A stretch of DNA of 64,000 nucleotides from an uncultured delta proteobacterium. Its GTDB lineage: Bacteria > Myxococcota_A > UBA9160 > JAFDET01. A model generated the notes under the pieces. It was given only the letters and a program-made list of their open reading frames with translations, was not told the DNA's origin and ran no database searches. Position numbers and translations under genes: made by a program. Numbering within the stretch: the stretch's first letter is position 1; every line of letters begins with the position of its first letter. The stretch is from positions 129,524 to 193,523 of the forward strand of contig CAMYLJ010000002.1 in NCBI GenBank assembly GCA_947259215.1. The letters run 5' to 3'. Shown piece after piece: positions 31,561 to 40,333 of this stretch.

Positions 31561-32436
31561 TCAGTAGGGGTAATAGGAGTAGCGGCCTTGCGGCACACGC
31601 GCGCCGTTCAGGACGAGGCCCAGCACGCGCTCGCGTTCCAGCAGGTCCAGCGTGGACTCGACGTCCTCGCGGGACGTGACGTCGGCGCGCACGATCATGA
31701 CGATTCCGTCGCAGAGTCGGCTCACGATCTTCGCGTCCGGCATGGCGGCGGCGGCAGGTGTGTCCAGGATCACGCGATCGAAACGCTCGCTGAGCTCCCT
31801 CAGCAGCTCGCGCATGCGGGCGGTGCCGAGCAGCTCCGAGGGATTCGAGGGCTGCTTGCGCACGGGCAGCGCGAAGAGCTCCTCGACGCCCTCGACCTGC
31901 ACCAGGGCTTCGTCGAGCGTGCACTCGCCCAGCAGGACCTCCGCCAGCCCGACCTTCGGCTGGATGCCGAGCGAGCGGTGGATCTTCGGCTTGCGGAGAT
32001 CGCAGTCCACCAGGCAGACGCGGGTGTCGAGCTGCATCGCCGTGACCACGGCCAGGTTGATCGCCGCCGTGCTCTTCCCCTCGCCCGCAGACGGGCTCGT
32101 GAGGGCCACCGTGTGGATCGGGCGCTCCGCCGCGATCGTATCGATCCGTGCGCGCAGGGTACGGAACTGCTCCGCCACGAAGGAGTCGGGCTGGAGCAGG
32201 GCGATCCGGCGCTTGTTGACCTCGCCCGCCGTGTCGTCCGCACGCACGCGCCGTCGCGACGGCAGCCACGCGCGCAGCCGCGACAGGCGGGAGCCGGAAG
32301 CCTGGGGGCCGCTCGCCTTCGTGGTGCGGGCCGGCGGCTCCCACGAGAGCGGAGCCGTCACCTCCGGCTCGGCCTGACCGGCGCGCCCGCGTCGCTGCTC
32401 TTCCGCGCGCCTGAGCGCATCGTATACCTTTGCCAT
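31561..32436 (-). CDS. CpsD/BY-kinase-type tyrosine autokinase
   Basis: A 291-aa cytoplasmic ATPase of the bacterial tyrosine-kinase family. It begins with MAKVYDALRRAEE, common in XrtA-associated kinases. Walker A is TSPSAGEGKST (~residue 113), Walker A' VCLVDCDLRKP, and Walker B VILDTPAA. The last residues form a tyrosine cluster, YSYYPY, the expected autophosphorylation site. With the Wzz-type protein encoded two genes upstream it would control chain length or export by phosphorylation cycles. The transmembrane activator and kinase are separate proteins, unlike the fused Wzc form. Confidence 0.9.
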   Translation of the reverse strand: MAKVYDALRRAEEQRRGRAGQAEPEVTAPLSWEPPARTTKASGPQASGSRLSRLRAWLPSRRRVRADDTAGEVNKRRIALLQPDSFVAEQFRTLRARIDTIAAERPIHTVALTSPSAGEGKSTAAINLAVVTAMQLDTRVCLVDCDLRKPKIHRSLGIQPKVGLAEVLLGECTLDEALVQVEGVEELFALPVRKQPSNPSELLGTARMRELLRELSERFDRVILDTPAAAAMPDAKIVSRLCDGIVMIVRADVTSREDVESTLDLLERERVLGLVLNGARVPQGRYSYYPY

Positions 32437-32453
32437 CGTTCAGCTCCCGAGGC

Positions 32454-33341
32454 TCACGAGCGAAACACCCCCAGGATGCCGCGGCGGCGCGGGGCCGCAG
32501 GCTTCTCCGCCGACGCGGCCTGGGGGGAGTTGTCGTCGATCAGGTCCATGTCCCGGGCGACTTCCAGGATGTCGCTCCGGCCGAGCGTATGCTTGTCGCG
32601 GCCGAAGCCGAGCAGGAGCGCGGAGTCGCACAGCACGTTCACCAGCCGCGGCAGCCCCTCGGTGACGCGGTGGATCAGCTGCAGGGCGTCCTTCTGGAAG
32701 ACGCCCTTCCCGGTGTAGCCGGCCAGGCGCAGGCGCTCCTGCACGTAGCCCGCGCACTCTTCCTCGTCGAACGGACGCAGGTGGTGGCGCAGCACGATCC
32801 GCTGCCGCAGCTGGCGCAGCTCCGGCCGCGCCAGCATCTCCTTCAGCTCCGGCTGTCCGACGAGCATGATCTGGATCAGCTTCGAGGTAGGCGTCTCCAG
32901 GTTGGAGAGGAGCCGGATCTCCTCCAGCAGCTCCGGGGAGAGGTTCTGCGCCTCGTCCACGATGAGCAAGGTGGGCTGATCCCGCTCGAGCCGCTCGATC
33001 AGGAAGCGGTTCAAGGTCATCAGGTAGTCGGCCTTGCTGTGGCAGGCCTCTTCGATTCCGTACTCGTCGAGCAGGATCCGGAAGAAGTCGAGCACCTCGA
33101 GGCGCGGATTGAAGATGAACGCCGAGGCCGTGCTGGCGTCGAGCTGGGAGAGCAGCGCGTGCAGCAGGGTGGTCTTGCCCGTCCCCACCTCTCCCGTGAG
33201 CAGCAGGAATCCCTTGCGCGAGCGCACGCCGTACACCAGGGTGGCGAGCCCTTCCCGATGGGTGTCCCCCAGGTACAGGAAGGACGGGTCCGGCGTCATC
33301 TCGAAGGGGCTGCGGAGCAGCCCGTAGTGCTCCAGGTACAT
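32454..33341 (-). CDS. ExeA-like AAA ATPase of XrtA-type exopolysaccharide loci
   Basis: A 295-aa ATPase starting MYLEHYGLLRSPFEMTPDP, the usual opening of GspA/ExeA-like proteins. Walker A is TGEVGTGKTTLL (~residue 50), Walker B TLLIVDEAQNL, sensor IMLVGQPEL, and the arginine-rich QLRQRIVLRHHLRP block follows. No membrane segment or peptidoglycan-binding domain is present, so it is the short cytoplasmic form found next to Wzz and the tyrosine kinase in PEP-CTERM/XrtA loci. Its exact task is not known; it may energise export or chain-length control. It lies 3 bp after the Wzz-type gene. Confidence 0.88.
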   Translation of the reverse strand: MYLEHYGLLRSPFEMTPDPSFLYLGDTHREGLATLVYGVRSRKGFLLLTGEVGTGKTTLLHALLSQLDASTASAFIFNPRLEVLDFFRILLDEYGIEEACHSKADYLMTLNRFLIERLERDQPTLLIVDEAQNLSPELLEEIRLLSNLETPTSKLIQIMLVGQPELKEMLARPELRQLRQRIVLRHHLRPFDEEECAGYVQERLRLAGYTGKGVFQKDALQLIHRVTEGLPRLVNVLCDSALLLGFGRDKHTLGRSDILEVARDMDLIDDNSPQAASAEKPAAPRRRGILGVFRS

Positions 33342-33344
33342 GGT

Positions 33345-34955
33345 CTAGCCCTGCGGCTCCGCCGCCTGGGCGGGCTGCTGGCCCTGCTGCGCCGCCCCGC
33401 CGCCGCCGTTCACCGTGTAGTAGCCCACCGCAGCCCCCAACAGGACGACGCCCACGATGGCCGCTGTCGCCAGGCTCACCAGTACCCGCCGCCGGCGCTG
33501 CGCCACGCGATCGGATTCGAGCACGATGCTCGGGATCTGGGCCAGCACCGGGAGGCGGAAGGCGGTCTGCAGGTCACGCACGCCGTGGAAGGAGCTGTCA
33601 CCCACCTCCGTCATCAGCGCACCTGCACCACCCAGGGCCCCCCCGAGGAAGACGCCCATCAGCACGATCAGCAGCCGGTTGGGCGAGGTCGGCTCCGGCG
33701 GAGGCACCGCGGCCTCCAGCACCCGGAGCTTCTCGCCCTTCTGACGCCGCTCGGCGTTGGCGGCCACCGCCGCCTCCAGGCGCTTGTTGCTGTAGTCCTG
33801 GAAGCTCGAGAACAGGTGCTCGTAGTCGCGCTCCAGCGCGCCGAGGCGCTCGGCCACCCGCGGCGTATCGGCCAGGCGCTGCTGCACCTCCTCGAGCTGC
33901 ATCTCGAGGCGCGTGATCTCCGCCTTGGCTCCCGTGGCGCGCAGCCCGGCCCGGCGGCGCTCCGCCTCGGAGCTCTGCTGGGCGGGCGAGGCGGGCCGCT
34001 CCTCCGCTTCCTCGACCGCCGCATCCCGCGCGATCTTGGCCTGGACTTCGTTCAGCTCCAGCTTGAGCGCGACGATGTCCGGGTGCTTCTCGGTGTAGCC
34101 CCGGGAGAGCCACTCGGCCAGCTGCAGCTCGAGCAGCTCCAGCCGCCGCTCGGGATTGGCGTCGTCCAGCCTCCCGAAGTCCGGCGCGATGGTCGCCTGC
34201 TGGCGATAGAACGCCTCGTCGCTTTCCGCCTCGGCCAGCTTCCGCTGCGCCATCCGCAGGTTCTCGAGCGTCCGCTCGTAGAGACGCTGGTTCGATACCA
34301 TGTCCTCGGGCAGGCGGCCGGGGTTGTCGCTCTTGACCTGCGCGATGCGCGCCTCTACGTCCTGGATCTGCACCGCCAGGCGCGCGAGCTCCGCCTCGAT
34401 GAACTCCGAGGTCGACTGAGAGACCTCGACGCGCTCCCGGATGTGCTCCTCGATGAAATCGTTGGCCAGCCGGTTGGCCACCGCGGCCGCGGTACGCGCG
34501 CGGTCGTGCCGGAAGAAGAGTCGGAAGGTGTTGATTTGCACCTCGCTCCTCGTCGTGCGCAACGAGGCCTCCAGCTCGGGAAGCACCGGCTCCACCCGGA
34601 TGCGGTCGCGCATGAGCGCGATGATCTCCTCGCGGGTCACCTCCTCGGACTCCTCCTCGTAGAGATCCAGGTCATCGATGATCCGCGAAAGCCGCGGCCG
34701 GCTCAGGATCTGCATGGTCATCAGGTGAAGGCGTTCGTTCAGGTCGGTGGTGCCCATCTGCACCTCGACCAGCTCGTCGGAGATCGTCTGCGGCTCCACC
34801 AGGATCGTGGTGTAGGTCTCGTACTGGTTGGGCAGGATCGCGGCCACGACGATCGCAGCCAGGAAAACGGCGCCGGCCACCGCGAGCGCCACCGGCGCGC
34901 GCCGCGCCGCGATTCCCCGCACGTCTCCGAGCTGAAGGCCTTCCTGTGCATTCAT
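33345..34955 (-). CDS. Wzz-type polysaccharide chain-length determinant (XrtA-associated)
   Basis: A 536-aa inner-membrane protein. A first membrane segment at ~20-42 (VALAVAGAVFLAAIVVAAIL) is followed by the Wzz signature (YETYTTILVEPQTI), a long periplasmic coiled-coil region (~90-410) and a second membrane helix (~425-450; PNRLLIVLMGVFLGGALGG). A third hydrophobic stretch near residue 490-510 (TAAIVGVVLLGAAVGYY) and a Gly/Gln/Ala-rich tail complete it; the latter two are unusual for plain Wzz. No kinase domain is fused. It probably sets polymer length together with the ATPase and tyrosine kinase encoded directly downstream. Confidence 0.88.
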   Translation of the reverse strand: MNAQEGLQLGDVRGIAARRAPVALAVAGAVFLAAIVVAAILPNQYETYTTILVEPQTISDELVEVQMGTTDLNERLHLMTMQILSRPRLSRIIDDLDLYEEESEEVTREEIIALMRDRIRVEPVLPELEASLRTTRSEVQINTFRLFFRHDRARTAAAVANRLANDFIEEHIRERVEVSQSTSEFIEAELARLAVQIQDVEARIAQVKSDNPGRLPEDMVSNQRLYERTLENLRMAQRKLAEAESDEAFYRQQATIAPDFGRLDDANPERRLELLELQLAEWLSRGYTEKHPDIVALKLELNEVQAKIARDAAVEEAEERPASPAQQSSEAERRRAGLRATGAKAEITRLEMQLEEVQQRLADTPRVAERLGALERDYEHLFSSFQDYSNKRLEAAVAANAERRQKGEKLRVLEAAVPPPEPTSPNRLLIVLMGVFLGGALGGAGALMTEVGDSSFHGVRDLQTAFRLPVLAQIPSIVLESDRVAQRRRRVLVSLATAAIVGVVLLGAAVGYYTVNGGGGAAQQGQQPAQAAEPQG

Positions 34956-34970
34956 CGCTGCACCCTCGTT

Positions 34971-36527
34971 CTAGACATCCATCGCGAACCGGTAGCGGAA
35001 CCCGAAGAAGGCCCCGAACTTGTCGAACGTTCGCGAACGCCCGCCGATGTCACCGTCCTGATAGATGTACGTCAACCGGCCGAAGAACTCGAAGTCGCGC
35101 CCGATCTTGCGCTGGACGTTCAGGAAGACCCGGACGTCCCGCACGTCCGTGAACTGGTCCGAACTCGCGAGCACCAGGCTGGTCGATGGCGATGCCGTCC
35201 CAAACACCGTAACGGGTACACCCCCCGCAGCGAGCAACGTGAAGTTGGTCACGGGGTCCCCGAGGCCGATGGCGTTCGCGGTCTGGTTCGTCGCCGACGT
35301 GCGGCTGGTGAACTGGGTGACGAATCGCAGATCCCAGTTGCGATCCGGCTCCCAGATCAGCTGGCCGGTGATGGCGTCGAGCACCGTGCTCTGCCCCAGA
35401 CCCGACGCGCTGCTGTCGGTGCGCCTGTAGCCGAGGATGGTGCGCCAGGTCTCCCAATTCTTGACGAACTCGATCGATCCGAAGAACGTGACGGTGCTGC
35501 CGAAGTCGTCCCCGTCGTCCACCAGGTCGATCTGGCGCAGTGGGGCGCTCCGGACGATCTGCGCGGCCTGCCCCTGGAACTCGGTCGGGAAGACGTCGCA
35601 GGTCTCGGCCTCGACGGGCGTGTCGCTGTCGTTGGTCGGACAGGTGTTCGAGTCGATGAAGCGGACCCCGCCGGTCTCCGTGTTCCGAAACGGAAACTGC
35701 TGCGCCAGCCCCGTGGTGGGGCGGCTGCCCCGGGTGTCGGAATCGATCAGCGTGGGCCCGCCGCTCACCGAGAGGGTCATGGTCGGATCGAAGACGTGGA
35801 TCCAGGTGGCGAACCAGCGGTAGAAGAACGTGTTGCTGCCGTTCTGGGTGGCGGTGCCATCGAAGGTCTGCCACGTCACGCCCATGCCGCCACCGACCCG
35901 GTCGTTCTCCGAGAGCGCGTAGAGCAGCTGCCCCGTCCCGGAGAGGGTGGTGTTATCGAAGGAATTGGCGGCACTGCGCTGGAAGATCAGATAGTCCAGG
36001 CTGCCCGATCCCTCCAGGCGCGGCGTGAACGCGTGCGTCACGCCCAGGGTCGCGATGTTCCGTTTGATTCGCTGCCGCGCGACCTCGATCTCCGTCGTCG
36101 CCACCGCGTCGGGCGCGGCGGGATCGACCAGGAAGCCGCCCCGATTCAGACTGCGGGTGAGCGCGAACCGATCCGTCGCAAAGAGCGTCGTCCGCGGCCC
36201 CACCTGCCACGCGGCACGCCCGAACGCGTAGTGGTCGAAGACGCTCGGAGCGGTCTGGTTCGCGAACGACTCCCAAAGAGTCTCGTACTGGACGTCGTAG
36301 GAGAGGTCCCCCTGGGTCCGCCGCAGCCGGATCTTCGGGCCCACGCGGAAGAGGAAGTCCCTCGCCCGGCCCGGGGCATCCTCCGACGTGTTGAAGACGT
36401 TGTTGTCCCACTCAGCGATTCCCGTGAACGTGAGCTCCACTTCCTCCGGCTTGATTTCCAGCCACTGGGCGGAAGCCGTCTGGGCGAAGAGCAGACCCAC
36501 GAGCGTGGCGATGAAGAGCTTCCGCAC
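34971..36527 (-). CDS. Outer-membrane beta-barrel protein of the exopolysaccharide locus
   Basis: A 518-aa protein with a clear signal peptide (MRKLFIATLVGLLFAQTASA, cleavage before QW). The rest alternates short amphipathic strands rich in aromatic and polar residues (for example GIAEWDNNVFNTSED) and ends with FGFRYRFAMDV, an aromatic terminal strand as in outer-membrane barrels. Placement between Wza and Wzz genes resembles the TIGR03016-type barrel proteins of PEP-CTERM loci. It could form or line the polysaccharide exit channel. The GTG start is 3 nt after the Wza stop. The two cysteines around residue 300 (NTCPTNDSDTPVEAETC) may form a disulphide in a surface loop. Confidence 0.78.
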   Translation of the reverse strand: MRKLFIATLVGLLFAQTASAQWLEIKPEEVELTFTGIAEWDNNVFNTSEDAPGRARDFLFRVGPKIRLRRTQGDLSYDVQYETLWESFANQTAPSVFDHYAFGRAAWQVGPRTTLFATDRFALTRSLNRGGFLVDPAAPDAVATTEIEVARQRIKRNIATLGVTHAFTPRLEGSGSLDYLIFQRSAANSFDNTTLSGTGQLLYALSENDRVGGGMGVTWQTFDGTATQNGSNTFFYRWFATWIHVFDPTMTLSVSGGPTLIDSDTRGSRPTTGLAQQFPFRNTETGGVRFIDSNTCPTNDSDTPVEAETCDVFPTEFQGQAAQIVRSAPLRQIDLVDDGDDFGSTVTFFGSIEFVKNWETWRTILGYRRTDSSASGLGQSTVLDAITGQLIWEPDRNWDLRFVTQFTSRTSATNQTANAIGLGDPVTNFTLLAAGGVPVTVFGTASPSTSLVLASSDQFTDVRDVRVFLNVQRKIGRDFEFFGRLTYIYQDGDIGGRSRTFDKFGAFFGFRYRFAMDV

Positions 36528-36530
36528 GGC

Positions 36531-37142
36531 TCAGTCCGGAACCACGATGGTGTCGCCGGGCTGCAGCAACAGGTTGGTTTCGTGCCCGTGCCCTTTCAGA
36601 TAGGCCGGATAGTCGAAACGGTACTCCACGAGTCCCCCCCCTGAGCGTCGTAGAATCTTGACGTCGTCCTTCTCCGCAAACTGCGAGAAGCCGCCGGACA
36701 GCGCGATGGCATCCAGGACGCGCATGTCCTGGGTGAGCGGAAACGCGCCGGAGCGGAGCACCGCGCCCATCACGTGGACGCGCCGGCTGTTGATCTCGAT
36801 CACGATCACGGTGACGTCCGGGTTCGCCACGTACTCGGCCAGGGCCTGGGTCAGGAGCTCCTTCAGCTCCTCGGGGGTCAGGCCGGCCGCCTGGACGTCG
36901 TCCAGCAGCGGCACCGAGATCTTTCCATCCGGACGCACTGGAACCATGGGGACAGACAGCTCCGGATTCTTCCAGACGGCGATCTGGAGCCTGTCGCCAT
37001 GGCCGATCACGTGGGTGTCGCGCTCGAGCACCGGCTGCTCGGGGGGCGGCGGCACGGCGCGACTCGCGCACCCCACGGCGGCAACGAACGCGATCGCAAC
37101 CAGGGGGGCGCAGAGTGAGACACGAATCGTCATGATGTCCAT
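36531..37142 (-). CDS. Wza-type polysaccharide export lipoprotein
   Basis: A 203-aa lipoprotein with an N-terminal signal and lipobox (AFVAAVGC, Cys near residue 25). A polysaccharide export domain follows (HVIGHGDRLQIAVWKNPELS, then PDGKISVPLLDDVQAAGLT), and an SLBB-like domain (VHVMGAVLRSGAFPLTQDMRVLDAI) precedes a final LLQPGDTIVVPD. It is about half the length of E. coli Wza (379 aa), as in XrtA-type loci where a single SLBB repeat is usual. It would sit in the periplasm/outer membrane and pass polymer through the envelope. Start 37142 has GAGGG upstream; 37133 is an alternative ATG. Confidence 0.9.
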   Translation of the reverse strand: MDIMTIRVSLCAPLVAIAFVAAVGCASRAVPPPPEQPVLERDTHVIGHGDRLQIAVWKNPELSVPMVPVRPDGKISVPLLDDVQAAGLTPEELKELLTQALAEYVANPDVTVIVIEINSRRVHVMGAVLRSGAFPLTQDMRVLDAIALSGGFSQFAEKDDVKILRRSGGGLVEYRFDYPAYLKGHGHETNLLLQPGDTIVVPD

Positions 37143-37150
37143 CCGAGCCC

Positions 37151-38572
<1,422 letters not shown>

Positions 38573-38710
38573 GCGTTCGGCAGACTCCTCCGCGGTTGCA
38601 GCACCGGGGGGGTATGGGCCCGAGTCACCCGCGCGCGAGCGAGCTTCGTGCCGCCCAGCGGGCAGTCGTGAGTGCGCGCTTGGCCATGATGGGGGTCAAC
38701 TGTGTAAACT

Positions 38711-38729
38711 CCTTCCACAAGTGGGAAGG
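38711..38729. promoter_or_regulatory. Dyad, candidate activator site
   Basis: CCTTCCAC and GTGGGAAGG form an inverted repeat with one extra G on the right arm. It lies ~150 bp upstream of the sigma-54 promoter, within the normal range for binding sites of NtrC-type activators. The PrsR-like activator is encoded next door. Binding is inferred from position only. Confidence 0.4.
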
Positions 38730-38861
38730 CAGACGACACATAGGAACTGATTTTCCTTTCCCTGAGGGCAACGGGCAAGCCCCCATTTTCATTTCGTTTG
38801 TGGGCAGTCATACTTTAGAGTTTCATGCAGGGGTGAAAAAGGGACACTCAAGCCCCCAGAA

Positions 38862-38877
38862 TGGCACGCTTCTGGCA
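38862..38877 (+). promoter_or_regulatory. Sigma-54 promoter upstream of wecB
   Basis: TGGCACGCTTCTGGCA matches the RpoN consensus TGGCACG-N4-TTGCA at nearly all key bases: the -24 GG is at 38863-38864 and the -12 GC at 38875-38876, with exactly 12 bases from G to G. Transcription would start near 38888, giving a ~55-nt leader before the wecB ATG, which has GGGGAGAGG as ribosome-binding site. A sigma-54 activator (PrsR-like) is encoded divergently. Confidence 0.75.
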
Positions 38878-38942
38878 TATGCTGGCGCCCGCCTGACCGG
38901 GGGGTCCCAGGGACACGAATCCGGGGAGAGGTCGAAGCACTG

Positions 38943-40070
38943 ATGGCCGTTCGAGGGGCTGGCCCCGTCCGCGTGCTCGCGGTCGCGGGAGCACGCCCGA
39001 ACTTCATGAAGATCGCGCCCTTGCTGCGGGAGCTGCGTGCCCGGGAGGGGTTCGCCGCGCGTCTGGTGCACACGGGGCAGCACTACGACACGGCCATGTC
39101 CGAGAGCTTCTTCCGGGACCTGGGCATCCCCGAGCCCGACGCCAACCTGGGGGTCGGATCCGGCCCCCACGGACGCCAGACCGGCCAGGTGCTGGAGAAG
39201 ATCGAGGACCTGCTCCAGGGGGAGCGGCCAGATCTGGTGCTCGTGGTGGGGGACGTCAACTCGACCCTGGCCGCGGCCCTGGCCGCCGTGAAGCTCGGCA
39301 TCGCCGTCGCCCACGTGGAGGCCGGCCTGCGCTCCGGCGACCGCAGCATGCCCGAAGAGATCAACCGCCTGCTCACCGACCAGATCTCGGACTTCCTGTT
39401 CACCACCGAGCCGGCCGGGGCGGAGCACCTGCTGCGCGAGGGCGTGCCCGCCGAGAAGATCCACTTCGTCGGCAATGTCATGATCGACAGCCTCCAGGCG
39501 CACCTCGAGCGCGCGCGGCGCCTGGACGTGCTGGAGCGCCTCGGGCTCGAGCCCGGCAAGTTCGGGGTGCTGACGCTCCACCGACCGAGCAACGTCGACG
39601 AGCCGGCCCGGCTCCAGGCCCTGTTCGAGGTCCTGGAGGAGATCCACCAGCGCCTTCCCATCGTGTTCCCGGTGCACCCGCGTACCCGCGACGCGATCCA
39701 GGACCATCTCGGGGGCAAATCACCTCAGCTCCGGCTGACGGAACCCTTGGGGTACCTGGAGTTCCTGCGGCTGCTTGCCGATGCAGGGCTGGTGCTGACG
39801 GACTCCGGCGGCATCCAGGAGGAGACCACGGTGCTGGGTGTCCCCTGTCTCACCCTGCGCGAGAATACCGAGCGACCCATTACGGTCGCCGAGGGCACCA
39901 ACACGGTGGTGGGGACCGATCCGGCGACCATCCGCGCCGAGGCGCTGAAGGTGCTGGACGGAGAGAGGCGACCCGGCCGGATCCCCGAGAGATGGGACGG
40001 CCGGGCGGCCGAGCGGATCGTCGACGTGCTGGAGCAGGCCTTCCGCCCAGGGACCGGAGGACGAAGGTGA
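38943..40070 (+). CDS. wecB: UDP-N-acetylglucosamine 2-epimerase (non-hydrolysing)
   Basis: A 375-aa enzyme of GT-B fold that interconverts UDP-GlcNAc and UDP-ManNAc. It shows VAGARPNFMKIAPLLREL at the N-terminus, VHTGQHYD, VVGDVNSTLA, HVEAGLRSGDRSMPEEINR (catalytic Asp/Glu/His region), TLHRPSNVD and the UDP-binding TDSGGIQEETTVLG with RENTERP. It is the first gene behind the sigma-54 promoter. The stop overlaps the GTG of the next small gene (GTGA). Confidence 0.95.
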   Translation: MAVRGAGPVRVLAVAGARPNFMKIAPLLRELRAREGFAARLVHTGQHYDTAMSESFFRDLGIPEPDANLGVGSGPHGRQTGQVLEKIEDLLQGERPDLVLVVGDVNSTLAAALAAVKLGIAVAHVEAGLRSGDRSMPEEINRLLTDQISDFLFTTEPAGAEHLLREGVPAEKIHFVGNVMIDSLQAHLERARRLDVLERLGLEPGKFGVLTLHRPSNVDEPARLQALFEVLEEIHQRLPIVFPVHPRTRDAIQDHLGGKSPQLRLTEPLGYLEFLRLLADAGLVLTDSGGIQEETTVLGVPCLTLRENTERPITVAEGTNTVVGTDPATIRAEALKVLDGERRPGRIPERWDGRAAERIVDVLEQAFRPGTGGRR

Positions 40071-40318
40071 GCGAGCGACGCGGTTTCTTCCGACGCCTGC
40101 TGGAGGGCTGGCTCGTCATCGCCGCCCGCTTCGGCGAGGTGCAGACCCTGGTCCTGCTTGCCATCTTCTACGCGTTCCTGATCGGCCCCGCGGCGAGCAT
40201 CAGCACGCTCGCCCGCCGCGACATGCTGGGCAAGCGGGGCCTGGGCGTGCCCGACTCCGCCTGGCAGGACGCGGACACCGGCGGCGCGGATCTCGAGCGC
40301 GCCAAGCTGCAGAGCTGA
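40067..40318 (+). CDS. Small SxtJ-like single-span membrane protein
   Basis: An 83-aa protein with one membrane segment (TLVLLAIFYAFLIGPAAS, ~29-47) and a polar tail. Its last ~55 residues resemble the C-terminal half of the SxtJ-type protein encoded at 59808: both have a membrane segment, then RRDxL, a DSxW element and TGG near the end. It thus looks like a shortened SxtJ protein. The GTG overlaps the wecB stop and has GGAGG six bases upstream. It is followed by a carbamoyltransferase, the usual neighbour of SxtJ proteins. Function unknown. Confidence 0.75.
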   Translation: MSERRGFFRRLLEGWLVIAARFGEVQTLVLLAIFYAFLIGPAASISTLARRDMLGKRGLGVPDSAWQDADTGGADLERAKLQS

Positions 40319-40333
40319 ACGGACGCAACGGAC

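Larger units (their letters stand above)
38573..38942. other. prsR / wecB divergent regulatory region
   Basis: This 370-bp gap is the longest AT-enriched stretch in the window (notably 38740-38860) and contains the likely promoters for the two halves of the exopolysaccharide locus. Seen here are a sigma-54 promoter towards wecB at 38862-38877, an inverted repeat at 38711-38729 and the word CTGTGTAAACT at 38700-38710. A confident sigma-70 promoter for prsR was not recognised. No small gene is supported. Confidence 0.65.

Noticed and set aside
32430-36644. A 1404-codon open frame on the plus strand
   Set aside because: It lies antisense to the BY-kinase, ATPase, Wzz and barrel genes, all with recognised motifs and ribosome-binding sites. 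Its composition (repeated Arg/Leu/His/Gln) is typical of antisense frames in GC-rich DNA.
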